Shown: positions 17,834 to 27,769 of the stretch, one piece after another
How the letters are laid out: each line of letters opens with the position of its first letter
How positions within the stretch are numbered: position 1 is the stretch's first letter
Source: Methylophilus sp. TWE2
Lineage (GTDB): Bacteria; Pseudomonadota; Gammaproteobacteria; Burkholderiales; Methylophilaceae
DNA length: 64,000 nucleotides
NCBI RefSeq assembly: GCF_001183865.1
Contig: NZ_CP012020.1
Span: forward strand, 2,537,839-2,601,838
Direction of reading: 5' to 3'
Made by a program: the position numbers and the translations under genes
Notes under the pieces: generated by a model
The model's database searches: none
What the model saw: the letters and a program-made list of their open reading frames with translations, nothing else
What the model was told of the DNA's origin: nothing

Positions 17834-19782
17834 GGCTGGTCACCAGCATTGATCAATGCAAAAAAGTCCTCAACTTCTTGCTGTACCCGCGTGCGTCTGA
17901 AAGGCGGCAAGCTTTGCCAGATACGACGACCATAGGGTTTATCCACCAGGCGCGGGTCACAAATCATCAGCACGCCTACGTCCTGTTCGTCACGGATCAG
18001 GCGTCCGGCCCCCTGCTTGAGGGTAATCACCGCGTAGGGTAACTGGTACTCCATAAAGGCATTTTTACCTTCGGCATTCATTTTGTCGATGCGCGCAGCC
18101 AGCACAGGGTCGTCTGGCGGCGCAAAGGGCAGTTTGTCTATGATCACGCATGACAACGCTTCGCCACGCACATCGACGCCTTCCCAGAAACTTTGTGAGC
18201 CAACCAGCACTGCGTTGCCGTGAGCCCGGAAACGGTCCAATAACTCCGTGCGGTTGCTCTCGCCCTGCATCAATAATGGGTATTCCAGGCCATGCTCTTC
18301 AAATGCCTGTTTGAGCAGCGCATGCACTTCACGCATGGCTTTCAATGAGGTGCACAACACAAACGCCCTCCCACGGCTGGCCTGCAATATGGGCAGGCTG
18401 ACCGAAGCGACAGCCGCAGTGTAAGCGCTGCTATTAGGCTCGGGCATGCCACTTGGCACATAGAGCAATGCCTGTTGGCTATAATCAAACGGGCTTTGCC
18501 AGTGTTTGGTTTGTGCAGCCAGCAAGCCCATTTGGCCCTGGTAATGACTGAAATCACTCTTCACAGCCAAGGTGGCCGACGTAAAAATCCAGGCACGCGG
18601 TTGTGCATTGAGCTGCTTGCCAAAACCATCTGCCACACTGAGGGGGGTCGCGTGCAATTGCACACTTTGGCTGAACACTTCTACCCAGCGCACCAGGTTG
18701 GCCTGATTGCCTTTTAACCAGGCTTCCAGCAAAGCCAACAATCCTTCTCCGCGCTGCCAGCATTTTTCAAGCAGCGGATCCCGGCCCGCCTGGGTTTCAA
18801 GCACGGCGGTGAGCGTGGACAAGGTTTCAAGCATGCGTTGATAGGCATCGTCAAAATTTTTAAGGCTTTGCGCTTTTTGCACTGGCATGCGCGAGCCTTC
18901 AAACTGGAACACCAGCCGGAAATCACGACAGGCCTTCTCCAGCGGCGGCACCGCTTCGCTCAGCGCGACACAGTCCTTGGCAATACTCAGGTAAGCCATC
19001 TGGCTATCGCGCCCCAAATCCATCAACTGCGAGGTGGATATATCTTCGCCAAAAAACAGGCCTGCCACTTCCGGCAACTGGTGCGCCTCATCAAACACCA
19101 CTGTATTAGCACTCGGCAACAATTCAGCCACGCCTTCATCGCGCAACATGACATCCGCAAAAAACAAGTGATGGTTGACCACCACCACATCCGCAGCCAA
19201 TGCCTGCTTACGTGCCTCCATGACAAAACATTGCTTGTAGTACTGGCAATCCTGGCCTACGCAGTTATCGCGTGTGGAAGTCACTTGTTGCCACACCGTC
19301 GCCTGCTCAGGCACCTCTACCAGCTCGGCCTTATCGCCGCTTTGGCTGTGTTCGGCAAAGCTTTGCAGGATAGGGATATATTGCGCATCTTCGCGCGACT
19401 GGAAACGTCCTTCCTGGCTGGCACGCTGCAAATGGTAATGACAAATATAGTTGGCACGGCCTTTGAGCATGGCGACAGAAACTGGCACTTTGAGTGCCTC
19501 CCTTACCGCAGGCAAGTCACGCTGGTACAGCTGGTCTTGCAGCGTTTTGGTCCCCGTTGAAATAATCACTTTACCGCCGGACAACAAGGCGGGCACCAGG
19601 TAAGCATAGGTTTTGCCCGTACCGGTGCCAGCCTCAGCCACCAGTTGCTGTTGCTGTTCAATCGCTTCGGCGATTGCCTGCGCCATCTCCTGCTGCTGTG
19701 GACGGCTACGAAAAGCAGGCATCGCTTGCGCCAAACACCCGTTTTCTGAAAATGCGGAACTGACTTGCTGCTGTAAAGACAT
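17830..19782 (-). CDS. DinG/YoaA-type iron-sulfur DNA helicase
   Basis: Superfamily 2 XPD-like 5'-3' helicase of 650 residues. Walker A AGTGTGKTYAYL, DEAH box in VVFDEAHQL, Fe-S cluster cysteines in YICHYH and NCVGQDCQYYKQC, helicase motif VVNHHLFFAD, and C-terminal motifs SFWEGVDV and QGAGRLIR. Length and domain set fit YoaA/DinG; the gene precedes arfB with coupled codons. Role: resolving DNA structures or R-loops, inferred from family. Confidence 0.9.
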   Translation of the reverse strand: MSLQQQVSSAFSENGCLAQAMPAFRSRPQQQEMAQAIAEAIEQQQQLVAEAGTGTGKTYAYLVPALLSGGKVIISTGTKTLQDQLYQRDLPAVREALKVPVSVAMLKGRANYICHYHLQRASQEGRFQSREDAQYIPILQSFAEHSQSGDKAELVEVPEQATVWQQVTSTRDNCVGQDCQYYKQCFVMEARKQALAADVVVVNHHLFFADVMLRDEGVAELLPSANTVVFDEAHQLPEVAGLFFGEDISTSQLMDLGRDSQMAYLSIAKDCVALSEAVPPLEKACRDFRLVFQFEGSRMPVQKAQSLKNFDDAYQRMLETLSTLTAVLETQAGRDPLLEKCWQRGEGLLALLEAWLKGNQANLVRWVEVFSQSVQLHATPLSVADGFGKQLNAQPRAWIFTSATLAVKSDFSHYQGQMGLLAAQTKHWQSPFDYSQQALLYVPSGMPEPNSSAYTAAVASVSLPILQASRGRAFVLCTSLKAMREVHALLKQAFEEHGLEYPLLMQGESNRTELLDRFRAHGNAVLVGSQSFWEGVDVRGEALSCVIIDKLPFAPPDDPVLAARIDKMNAEGKNAFMEYQLPYAVITLKQGAGRLIRDEQDVGVLMICDPRLVDKPYGRRIWQSLPPFRRTRVQQEVEDFFALINAGDQP

Positions 19783-19965
19783 ATCTTAATTATCCCACGA
19801 GCGCACATAAATCGCAGGCTTTTTCAACCACCAAGCGTGTTCTCCGTCGCCCACAATGGCAGCAAAAAGCCCCGAATACTTGCATATGCCATTAAAGTAT
19901 GGCAAGGTTTAGCCCGTAGTGCTCTGTTTATAACCTCAACCCCGTTCTCCAAGCCTTTGATTGCG

Positions 19966-20520
19966 ATGAATAAATCAGTTATTCGGCTGGCTGCATTAAT
20001 GGTCAGCATGCTGCTATGCCAATGCAAAAGCGTCGCCGCGCCAGGCGATGACAAGCGCTGGCAAAATGCCTACAGCTACACTCAAGATCAAGCGATGGAG
20101 AATCAGTCTGCCATTTCTGGTAGCTGGTCGGAAAAAGTTGAAGAAATCATGATCAGCGCCCTGAGCCTAACCGGCGTAGACTACAAATATGGTGGCCGCA
20201 GCCCCGAAACCGGTTTTGACTGCAGCGGGTTTGTCCAATACGTATTCAAGCACGCAGCTCAAATTTCCCTACCACCATCAGCACGCACCATCAGTGAAAT
20301 GGGGGATGCCGTCAAACGTGAAGACCTGCAACCTGGCGACCTGGTGTTTTTTAACACTCTAAGATCAGCTTTTTCACATGTGGGTATTTATGTTGGCAAC
20401 AACCAATTTATACACGCACCCAGGGCAGGTGCGAAAGTTCGTATAGAGAGCATGGATGAACGCTACTGGAGAACGCGCTACAACGGGGCCAAACGCCTCG
20501 AAGTGGAAGCGTCACAATAA
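19966..20520 (+). CDS. NlpC/P60 (C40) cell-wall endopeptidase
   Basis: 184 residues from the ATG at 19966. N-terminal signal sequence with a possible lipobox (LLCQC, near residue 20), then a C40 domain with catalytic Cys86 (FDCSGF), His138 (SHVGIYVG) and third polar residue His150 (FIHAP). It cleaves peptidoglycan stem peptides (Spr/MepS/MepH-like). Convergent with the SelW-like gene. The in-frame extension upstream to 19837 has no signal peptide at its start and is unlikely to be translated. Confidence 0.85.
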   Translation: MNKSVIRLAALMVSMLLCQCKSVAAPGDDKRWQNAYSYTQDQAMENQSAISGSWSEKVEEIMISALSLTGVDYKYGGRSPETGFDCSGFVQYVFKHAAQISLPPSARTISEMGDAVKREDLQPGDLVFFNTLRSAFSHVGIYVGNNQFIHAPRAGAKVRIESMDERYWRTRYNGAKRLEVEASQ

Positions 20521-20535
20521 ACGCAGCCTGCTTAA

Positions 20536-20832
20536 TCACTCCCCAACCCCTTTAACTGGCCTGTCACTGTGCCCCAGTGAACGCTCCGGGTCTATCATGT
20601 CGCGGATCAATTGCTTCAATTCTTTAGATTCAGGAAACCGGCCAGCCTCTTTACGCGAAAAAATCACCTTAGCATCACAGCGCACTTCAAGTATGCCACC
20701 TGTCCCGGGCACCAGATTGACTGACTTTAAATCCCCATCAAATGTCGTCAGTAGCTCTTGCGCCAGCCAGGCCGCCCGCAACAGCCAACGGCACTGTGTA
20801 CAAAATTCAATTTCTACGATAGGCTTTTGCAT
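20536..20832 (-). CDS. SelT/SelW/SelH (Rdx) family protein, Cys form
   Basis: 98-residue thioredoxin-like redox protein. The Rdx motif C-x-x-C is present as Cys11-Thr-Gln-Cys14 where animal homologues have selenocysteine. The central LVPGTGGILEV and FSRKEAGRFPESKELKQLIRD patterns are typical of bacterial SelW-like proteins. Function in bacteria is unproven; thiol redox inferred. Confidence 0.85.
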   Translation of the reverse strand: MQKPIVEIEFCTQCRWLLRAAWLAQELLTTFDGDLKSVNLVPGTGGILEVRCDAKVIFSRKEAGRFPESKELKQLIRDMIDPERSLGHSDRPVKGVGE

Positions 20833-21004
20833 ATTTCTCTCTAAACATTTATTTGCGTGGAAAGTATAGTCAATTTTATAGAAATAGCGGAAAATGAACT
20901 TAACAGCGTTCTCTCCACTCTCTAAAACAGGCTGACATCCGTTGATGCAACTTGACTCTTAATACAGTAATATTCTTCGCTTAATTGATCACACAAGGCA
21001 TTGT

Positions 21005-22432
21005 ATGCGTTCCAAATTAGAAAAGTTCGGCTTGCTGGGTGCAGGCGTATTTGTAGGTATTCTGGTGAGTATCAATATTTCCGCCTGGGCAGACCGGACA
21101 TCCGTCTCTCAGCTGCCTATTGACGAGCTGCGTGTTTTTGCCGAAGTATTCGCCAAAGTAAAATCTGACTATGTAGAGCCAGTAGAAGATAAAAAACTCA
21201 TCAATGAAGCGCTTTCCGGCATGCTGCAAGGCTTGGATCCGCATTCTACCTTTATGGATGCCGATGCTTACAAAGAACTGCAAGCGGGCACTCAAGGCGA
21301 GTTTGGTGGCCTAGGTATTGAAGTGGCCATGGAAGATGGCCTGGTGAAAGTGGTCACCCCCATTGAAGACAGCCCCGCTTACAAGGCTGGCCTGAAATCA
21401 GGCGACCTGATCATGAAACTGGACGACACCCAGGTGCGCGGCCTGACCCTGAACGATGCCGTCAAACGCATGCGCGGCACCCCTGACACCAAAATCACAT
21501 TGACAGTCTTGCGCAAAGGCGAAGACAAGCCACTGACTTTCACCCTGACACGTGCTGTCATCAAGGCACAGAGTGTGAAAAACAAATGGATTGAACAGGA
21601 TTATGGCTATGTACGCATCACCCAGTTTCAGGAGCGTACAGGTGAAGATCTGGCCAAAGCGCTTAAAACGCTCGCTGCCGAAAACAAAAAACCGCTGAAA
21701 GGCCTGGTGCTGGATTTGCGTAATAACCCGGGCGGTTTACTGGATGCTGCGGTAGGCGTGTCTGCGGCCTTTTTGCCAAAGGATGATCTGGTGGTGTATA
21801 CCGAAGGTCGTGTTGTGGATTCAAAAATGCGCTTGAACGCAACACCGATGGACTATGCACGTCGTGGCAAATCAGATTATCTGAAAGACTTGCCAGAAGA
21901 ATTTAAATCCGTTCCTATCGTTGTGCTGATCAATGCAGGCTCTGCTTCCGCCTCAGAAATTGTAGCTGGTGCGTTGCAGGATCATAAACGTGCCACCATC
22001 ATGGGCATCCAGAGCTTTGGTAAAGGGTCTGTGCAAACGATCTTGCCAATGAACAATGGCAGCGCGATTAAATTGACCACCGCCCGTTACTTTACGCCTA
22101 ATGGCCGTTCAATACAGGCCAAGGGTATCGTGCCAGATATTACGGTCGATGATGGTTCTGATCCAAGCCTGAGCCTGCATGAAGCTGATTTGAAACGACA
22201 CTTGTCCAATCCGACCGATGCTAAAGGCAATGTGGATAGCAAAGCGCTAGACGAAGCAAAATCACGTGCAGCTGCAGAGAAGCTCAAGGAAGAGAAACAT
22301 GCCGAAGCACGTGGCCCGATTGAACCAGCAAGCAAGGATGACTTCCAGTTTCAACAGGCATTGAACCAACTCAAAGGCTTGCCAGTTCAGAAAGCACCAG
22401 AACCCGCTAAAGTAAGCGCAGCTAAACCGTAA
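21005..22432 (+). CDS. ctpA: C-terminal processing peptidase (S41)
   Basis: Periplasmic, membrane-anchored serine protease of 475 residues. N-terminal anchor (LLGAGVFVGILVSINISAWA), PDZ domain (GGLGIEVAMEDGLVKVVTPIEDSPAYKAGLKSGDLI), and Ser-Lys catalytic dyad in GSASASE and FGKGSVQ. The C-terminal 70 residues are charged and probably unstructured. Monocistronic or leading coq7. Substrates are likely cell-wall enzymes or lipoproteins, inferred from family. Confidence 0.93.
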   Translation: MRSKLEKFGLLGAGVFVGILVSINISAWADRTSVSQLPIDELRVFAEVFAKVKSDYVEPVEDKKLINEALSGMLQGLDPHSTFMDADAYKELQAGTQGEFGGLGIEVAMEDGLVKVVTPIEDSPAYKAGLKSGDLIMKLDDTQVRGLTLNDAVKRMRGTPDTKITLTVLRKGEDKPLTFTLTRAVIKAQSVKNKWIEQDYGYVRITQFQERTGEDLAKALKTLAAENKKPLKGLVLDLRNNPGGLLDAAVGVSAAFLPKDDLVVYTEGRVVDSKMRLNATPMDYARRGKSDYLKDLPEEFKSVPIVVLINAGSASASEIVAGALQDHKRATIMGIQSFGKGSVQTILPMNNGSAIKLTTARYFTPNGRSIQAKGIVPDITVDDGSDPSLSLHEADLKRHLSNPTDAKGNVDSKALDEAKSRAAAEKLKEEKHAEARGPIEPASKDDFQFQQALNQLKGLPVQKAPEPAKVSAAKP

Positions 22433-22502
22433 GTAACTCTTTATTGGCCGCCTGATCACAGAACACAGGCTGCCAACAGAGGTTTTGGACAGGGAGCACG
22501 AC

Positions 22503-23147
22503 ATGCTGACTTTACCACCACTAACATTAGACAATGCGATTGCTGTGATGGACATGGGGCTGCGTACTGTATTTAGCCCCGCCGTTGCCAGTCGCCCTTA
22601 CCCGGCCGCTGAGGTAGCGGGTGAAAGTGTGTTGTCCGATAACGAACGCAAGCATGCCGCAGCACTCATGCGCATCAATCATGTCGGTGAAGTCTGTGCC
22701 CAGGCTTTGTATAGTGGCCAGGCACTGGTGTCACGCGACCCCGCCAATGTCGAGGCGTTAAAACAGGCATCACGTGAAGAGGTTGACCATCTCGCCTGGT
22801 GTGAACAACGCATCACCGAATTGGGTGGGCGTAAAAGCTTGCTGAACCCTCTCTGGTATGGTGCCAGTTTTGGTTTAGGACTCACTGCCGGATTGTTGGG
22901 CGACAAATGGAACCTGGGTTTTCTGGCTGAAACTGAACATCAGGTTTCGGCGCACCTGAATAGCCATTTACAAACACTCCCTGCCGGTGACAATGCCTCG
23001 CGCGCCATTGTCGCCCAAATGAAAACAGACGAAGAACAACACGCCCAAACTGCCGAACAGCTCGGTGGTGCCGCATTGCCGACCCCGGTAAAACTGGCCA
23101 TGCGTCTGGCATCAAAAGTGATGACACGGACTGCGTATCACTTGTAA
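22503..23147 (+). CDS. coq7: Demethoxyubiquinone hydroxylase (2-polyprenyl-3-methyl-6-methoxy-1,4-benzoquinone monooxygenase)
   Basis: Di-iron hydroxylase of ubiquinone synthesis, peripheral membrane protein. The 214-residue protein carries all ligand motifs: [34 protein letters not shown] and [12 protein letters not shown] at 22503 follows AGGGAG; an in-frame TTG at 22485 is unnecessary. Confidence 0.95.
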   Translation: MLTLPPLTLDNAIAVMDMGLRTVFSPAVASRPYPAAEVAGESVLSDNERKHAAALMRINHVGEVCAQALYSGQALVSRDPANVEALKQASREEVDHLAWCEQRITELGGRKSLLNPLWYGASFGLGLTAGLLGDKWNLGFLAETEHQVSAHLNSHLQTLPAGDNASRAIVAQMKTDEEQHAQTAEQLGGAALPTPVKLAMRLASKVMTRTAYHL

Positions 23148-23172
23148 GATTTGTAGTAACCTAGAGTCAACC

Positions 23173-23490
23173 ATGCAAAAATTTAGTGACAATCTTCTGA
23201 TGCTGGACACTGCGGACCATGTGAAACGCATTGAACTGTATGATGAAAACAATCAGCCAGCAGGTGTGATTGAAAACAAACCCGGCACCCAGGGATCGAT
23301 CAAGGTTTACCACCATCTGTTTAAAATGTTTGGTGAAATCAATACTGACGCGGCAGTAGAAGGTTTAGCCTTGTATGCCGAACACACTGAGGATGCAGAA
23401 GATCATCCAGGCAAGCACCCCAATATTGACCGCTTACTGAATGTCCTGGATAAAGAGCAGACGCTCTCCATTAAGTTAGTGACAGAATAA
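23173..23490 (+). CDS. Small conserved protein, possibly DUF2322
   Basis: 105-residue acidic cytoplasmic protein, 25 nt behind coq7. The pattern GSIKVYHHLFKMFGEIN followed by GLALYAEHTEDAEDHPGKHPNIDRLL resembles, from memory, a small beta/gammaproteobacterial family catalogued as DUF2322; I cannot confirm this. No catalytic motif is evident. Followed by a strong terminator, so likely the last gene of the coq7 transcript. Confidence 0.7.
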   Translation: MQKFSDNLLMLDTADHVKRIELYDENNQPAGVIENKPGTQGSIKVYHHLFKMFGEINTDAAVEGLALYAEHTEDAEDHPGKHPNIDRLLNVLDKEQTLSIKLVTE

Positions 23491-23504
23491 TCGACACCTT
23501 ATTG

Positions 23505-23533
23505 AAAAGCCTCCTGATTCAGGAGGCTTTTTA
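23505..23533 (+). terminator. Rho-independent terminator
   Basis: Perfect 11-bp stem AAAAGCCTCCT / AGGAGGCTTTT with a 5-nt loop and T-run. Ends the coq7 transcript and, being symmetric, probably the convergent minus-strand genes too. Confidence 0.9.
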
Positions 23534-23572
23534 GTTGATACACAAAGCCGGGATAAGGTTAGCAGCCGCTAA

Positions 23573-23977
23573 TTACTTTTGTAGTAGCTGCTGCGCAATG
23601 GGGGGATGATAAATAAACTCTAGCAAATGCCCTACACTGTCCAGGCAATAAAAGCCACGTGAGCCATCCCGATGGCTTTTGGGCGCCTCGGTAATGCGTA
23701 CATCATGCGCAACCATATGCGCATACCAATCATCCACCGCCTGTGCGTCGGTCAGCACAAAGCCAATATGATCCAGGCGCTGCATCGGATCAGGCGTATA
23801 ACTGACCCTGTGCAGGGCAAACACATCACCCTGGTTGGTCAAATATACATTGTCTGGATCCGGTTGCCACTCAATCTGCATACCGACCACACGCGTGTAA
23901 AAATCGACAGCCGACTCTAACTCTTTGATAAACAAGGCCACATGCCGGATACCTATCATGCCGTGAGGAATGCTCAT
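23573..23977 (-). CDS. VOC (glyoxalase/bleomycin resistance) family protein
   Basis: 134-residue protein with two beta-alpha-beta-beta-beta modules. N-terminal GIRHVALFIKELESAVDFYTRVVGMQ provides the metal His, and the C-terminal FYCLDSVGHLLEFIYHP a His and Glu. The substrate is unknown: a lactoylglutathione lyase-like or dioxygenase role are both possible. Lies 13 nt downstream of an OsmC gene, suggesting a small detoxification unit. Confidence 0.8.
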   Translation of the reverse strand: MSIPHGMIGIRHVALFIKELESAVDFYTRVVGMQIEWQPDPDNVYLTNQGDVFALHRVSYTPDPMQRLDHIGFVLTDAQAVDDWYAHMVAHDVRITEAPKSHRDGSRGFYCLDSVGHLLEFIYHPPIAQQLLQK

Positions 23978-23990
23978 GCCAACTCCTCAC

Positions 23991-24416
23991 TTAATCGAAG
24001 CTGGGCGCTTTGATTTCAAAGCCGTGCGTAATCTCGCAGGCTTTTTGCAACATGATGCTGGCCGAACAATATTTCTCTGCAGAGAGTTTTACTGCACGCT
24101 CCACTTGTGTCTCATTGAGGTTCTCACCCGTCACCACAAAGTGTACATGAATCTTGGTAAATACTTTAGGCACTGTTTCCGCGCGCTCAGCCTGAATCTC
24201 AGCCACACAGTCAACAATCGGCTGACGTGCTTTTTTAAGAATGGTGACGACATCAAACGAAGTACACGCCCCCATGCCAATCAGCAGCATTTCCATCGGG
24301 CGCATGCCAATATTACGTCCGCCATTCTCAGGCGCACCGTCTAAAACCACTGCATGGCCAGTTTCCGACTCACCGACAAAGCTGACACCATCTATCCATT
24401 TCACCTGGACTTGCAT
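23991..24416 (-). CDS. OsmC/YhfA family protein
   Basis: 141 residues with the two conserved peroxidatic-type cysteines of the OsmC fold, Cys51 (MGACTSFDV) and Cys117 (EKYCSASIML). It groups with the YhfA-like subset (short, RPMEMLLIGMGAC). Hydroperoxide reduction is the family function; a physiological role for YhfA-like members is not established. Confidence 0.87.
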   Translation of the reverse strand: MQVQVKWIDGVSFVGESETGHAVVLDGAPENGGRNIGMRPMEMLLIGMGACTSFDVVTILKKARQPIVDCVAEIQAERAETVPKVFTKIHVHFVVTGENLNETQVERAVKLSAEKYCSASIMLQKACEITHGFEIKAPSFD

Positions 24417-24521
24417 TATGACTTTCCCATCATTGAATCAATTCACCACGAACCAAGGTCAGTGTATTGCTGAAGCATGCAAAATCGCACTGCCATGATG
24501 GTGGCGTGAAAAGAATTATTT

Positions 24522-24986
24522 TTACTTCACACCAAGTAGCTCGACATCAAACACCAAGGCAGCATTGGGCGGAATCACGCCACCCGCACCACGTGCGCCA
24601 TAGCCCAGATCAGAAGGAATAATGAGGGTACGTTTGCCGCCCACTTTCATGCCCTGCACACCTTCATCCCAACCTTGGATGACCTGACCGCCCCCCAAAA
24701 AGAAATTAAAGGGCGACTTGCGGTCCAGGCTGCTGTCAAACTTCTGGCCTTTATGGTCTTCTTTATTGGCGTCATATAGCCAGCCAGTGTAGTGCACAGT
24801 GACGTTAAAACCAATTTCAGCTTCGCGCCCATCACCAACCACCGTATCAATCTTTTGTAACTCAGTCACATTGGCAGACATTTGTGTAGCTTCCTTGTTT
24901 TTTGAAGAATTGGATTGCGCTTGGCAACCTGTGACAGTCATCAACATCAACATGCTGAGACCAATTAATTTGATTCCAGATTTCAA
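24522..24986 (-). CDS. FKBP-type peptidyl-prolyl isomerase, lipoprotein
   Basis: Exported proline isomerase. I choose the TTG at 24986 because GGGAG lies upstream and the protein then starts with a compact lipoprotein signal ([20 protein letters not shown], lipobox VTGC). A longer form to 25046 would bury the signal. The FKBP domain is complete: [78 protein letters not shown]. Follows dacB. Confidence 0.88.
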   Translation of the reverse strand: MKSGIKLIGLSMLMLMTVTGCQAQSNSSKNKEATQMSANVTELQKIDTVVGDGREAEIGFNVTVHYTGWLYDANKEDHKGQKFDSSLDRKSPFNFFLGGGQVIQGWDEGVQGMKVGGKRTLIIPSDLGYGARGAGGVIPPNAALVFDVELLGVK

Positions 24987-25046
24987 TTTATTTACTCCCA
25001 GAAAACACGTCATTTTACGCGCTTTTAATAACAAATTCTCGGGCAA

Positions 25047-26456
25047 TTAATGCCCTTCGATCAGCTGCTTTAGTAATGTATCCTGTACCGCACGCACCGC
25101 AGCTGCGCGGACATGGTTCGCCACCACCACCAGCACATAGCGCTTGCCAGCACTATCCTGCACGTAGCCTGCAATACTGCTCACGCCCTCCAGCGAACCG
25201 GTTTTGAGGTAAGCCATGCCTTTACTTGCGCCATCGGCGAGACGTTTCTTAGTGGTACCATCCAGCCCGAGTATCGGCATAGAGGCCATCAATACGGGCA
25301 TCACCGGGCGTTGCCAGGCTGTGACGAGCAATTGCGCCAAATGTTCCGCGCTGATACGCTCATTGCGTGATAAGCCTGATCCATTTTCCAGCACCAGCTC
25401 AGGAAATTGCAAGCCGCGCTGCCGCAACACCTGCTTGAGGGCGAGCCCAGCCCCCGCCTCATCGGCTGGCGTAAAACCTGCTTCCAGGCCTATGGTCAGC
25501 AGTAACTGACGCGCCATGACATTATTGCTCCACTTGTTGATATCGCGCACCACACTATCCAATGGCGGGGAGGACCAGGTGGTCACCAGCGTCGCAGCGT
25601 CAGTCACTGGTGTCAGCACCAGCTGACCATTAAACTGCCCCCCAAGCTGCGCCCACAATTTCTTAAAGCTGGCATAAACGTATTGCGTGTCGCTCAGCAC
25701 ACTGAGTTCCAGGTAACGCTCATCGCATTGCTCAGGCAGGGTGCCATTAAAAGCAACCGTCACGCCGTCAAGGTAGGGGGTGACTGTGTAACGCAAGTCC
25801 CCGCGCCAGTCATTACACGCGCCCTTTCGAGTTTGCATGGTATTAATGACACGGATTTGCGGTAATTCGAACTCCTGGGTGATTTGTACGGTAGGTTTAC
25901 CTGCCAACTTCGTCGCCGCAAAGCTGAAGCTGGTATTGCGACCATTCAGTAACAAGGCACTCGGATTGGCGTTATAAGCGCGCCAGGGTTCGTCATCCAA
26001 GACTGGCCGCTGACTCACTTCAGGCGCATACGCCGATAAATCCAGCACCAGGTCACCCTTGATTTGACGGATACCTTGTTGTTGCACCAACTGCAGCAAG
26101 CGCCAGAAATCAGTGATATTGAAAGCAGGATCCCCAAACCCCTTGATTATTAAATCGCCATCCAGTATCCCTTGGTTCACGGGTCCGTTTCGGTAGATTT
26201 CAGTTTTCCAGCGATAGGCGGGGGTCAGCGCTTCGAGTGCAGCATAGGTCGTGACCAATTTCATCACGCTAGCCGGATTCATGGCTTTGGAGGGATTGTG
26301 GCTAATCAGCGGCGATCCGCCATCAACAGGCTGCACGATGATCGCCACACTGTCGACAGGCAATTGTGCTTTGCTCAATGCATCTTGCAAATAATTGGGT
26401 AACGCAGCCTGAGCCATGGCTGCCCAGCAGCTGCATATGACAAATAGCCAGCGCAT
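25047..26456 (-). CDS. dacB: D-alanyl-D-alanine carboxypeptidase/endopeptidase (PBP4)
   Basis: Class C low-molecular-weight penicillin-binding protein, periplasmic. Signal peptide to about AQA (residue 17). Catalytic triad motifs: Ser63-Val-Met-Lys66, SNN in KWSNNVMARQ, and KTG in YLKTGSLEGVSS. 469 residues includes the long insert typical of PBP4. Its ATG shares a base with the bioA stop (TAATG). Confidence 0.93.
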   Translation of the reverse strand: MRWLFVICSCWAAMAQAALPNYLQDALSKAQLPVDSVAIIVQPVDGGSPLISHNPSKAMNPASVMKLVTTYAALEALTPAYRWKTEIYRNGPVNQGILDGDLIIKGFGDPAFNITDFWRLLQLVQQQGIRQIKGDLVLDLSAYAPEVSQRPVLDDEPWRAYNANPSALLLNGRNTSFSFAATKLAGKPTVQITQEFELPQIRVINTMQTRKGACNDWRGDLRYTVTPYLDGVTVAFNGTLPEQCDERYLELSVLSDTQYVYASFKKLWAQLGGQFNGQLVLTPVTDAATLVTTWSSPPLDSVVRDINKWSNNVMARQLLLTIGLEAGFTPADEAGAGLALKQVLRQRGLQFPELVLENGSGLSRNERISAEHLAQLLVTAWQRPVMPVLMASMPILGLDGTTKKRLADGASKGMAYLKTGSLEGVSSIAGYVQDSAGKRYVLVVVANHVRAAAVRAVQDTLLKQLIEGH

Positions 26457-27769
26457 TACCTACTCTCCAGCACAGCAGCGCGTGTAGTTTGAGCCAGGTG
26501 CAGCATATCTGCCTCATTCAAACAATAAGGCGGCATCCAGTACACTGTATTGCCGATGGGGCGCAGCAGTAAGCCATGCTTTAATGCCGCAGCGTAACAA
26601 TCGCGCGCAAAGTGTGGATTGTGCGTGGTGACTTCAAAGGCGGTAATCATACCGCGCTGGCGGGTATGTTGCAGTGTCAAATCATAGTCCTGTACAGCCG
26701 CCCATAACTGTTGCGAGATATGGCGGTTATTTCCCAGCACATCTGCAGTTTCGAACAACTTCAGCGTGGCCAATGCCGCACTACACGCCAGTGGATTACC
26801 GGTATAGCTATGGCTATGCAAAAAGCCTTTGACGGTTTGATCATGATAAAAGGCTTGATAAATCTCCTCCGTCGTCAACACCACAGACAAAGGTAAATAA
26901 CCGCCAGTAATGCCTTTGGACAAGCAGATAAAGTCTGCAATATCGCTGACCTTCCCCCCCGCCTGCTCACAGGCGAACAATGTACCAGTTCGGCCAAAAC
27001 CGACAGCAATTTCATCGGCAATCAAATGCACCTGATAGCGGCTGCAAATCTCGCGCGCGCGCTGCAAATAAGCGGCATGGTACATCGCCATACCTGCTGC
27101 GCCTTGCACCAATGGCTCGATAATAAACGCGGCCAACTCCGTATGATGTTCAGCCACATAAGTTTCCAGGGCGTCGGCACAACGCAGAGCATAAGCCTTC
27201 TCAGACTCACCTGCCTCTGCAAGTCGGCTATCCGGGCTAGGCATTTGTGCTGACTGCAAAATTAGTGGTGCATAGGTGTCTTTAAAAATGGCGACATCGG
27301 TGACGCTCAGTGCGCCCAAGGTTTCACCATGATAACTGTTTTGCAAACTGATAAATTGAGTTTTCTGCGGCTGGTCAACATTTCGCCAGTAATGAAAACT
27401 CATCTTGAGTGCGATCTCGGTGGCACTGGCGCCATCTGAACCGTAGAACGCGTGACCCAATCCAGTTAAGGCCGAGAGCTTTTCTGAAAGCTCCACCACT
27501 GGCTCATGGGTAAACCCGGCCAGCATGACATGCTCTAACTGATCAAGTTGAGACTTAATCGCTTCTTTAATGACGGGCTGGTTATGACCAAATAAATTGA
27601 CCCACCAACTACTGACAGCGTCGAGGTAACCCTTGCCGTCGCTATCAAACAACCAGGCACCTTCGCCACGCGCAATCGGCACCAAAGGGTAACGTTCGTG
27701 ATGTTTCATTTGCGTGCAAGGGTGCCAGACGGCTTGCAGGGAGCGTTGTAATAAATCAGGGTTGTTCAA
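26456..27769 (-). CDS. bioA: Adenosylmethionine-8-amino-7-oxononanoate aminotransferase
   Basis: PLP aminotransferase of biotin synthesis making 7,8-diaminopelargonate with SAM as amino donor. 437 residues. Motifs: the WHPCTQMKHHE substrate-site start, SSWWVNLFGH, YGSDGASATEIALKM, LIADEIAVGFGRTGT, the PLP Lys in CLSKGITGGYLPLS, and HSYTGNPLACSAAL. No other bio genes are adjacent. Its ATG overlaps the stop of the RelE/ParE toxin (ATGA), an odd partner. Confidence 0.95.
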   Translation of the reverse strand: MNNPDLLQRSLQAVWHPCTQMKHHERYPLVPIARGEGAWLFDSDGKGYLDAVSSWWVNLFGHNQPVIKEAIKSQLDQLEHVMLAGFTHEPVVELSEKLSALTGLGHAFYGSDGASATEIALKMSFHYWRNVDQPQKTQFISLQNSYHGETLGALSVTDVAIFKDTYAPLILQSAQMPSPDSRLAEAGESEKAYALRCADALETYVAEHHTELAAFIIEPLVQGAAGMAMYHAAYLQRAREICSRYQVHLIADEIAVGFGRTGTLFACEQAGGKVSDIADFICLSKGITGGYLPLSVVLTTEEIYQAFYHDQTVKGFLHSHSYTGNPLACSAALATLKLFETADVLGNNRHISQQLWAAVQDYDLTLQHTRQRGMITAFEVTTHNPHFARDCYAAALKHGLLLRPIGNTVYWMPPYCLNEADMLHLAQTTRAAVLESR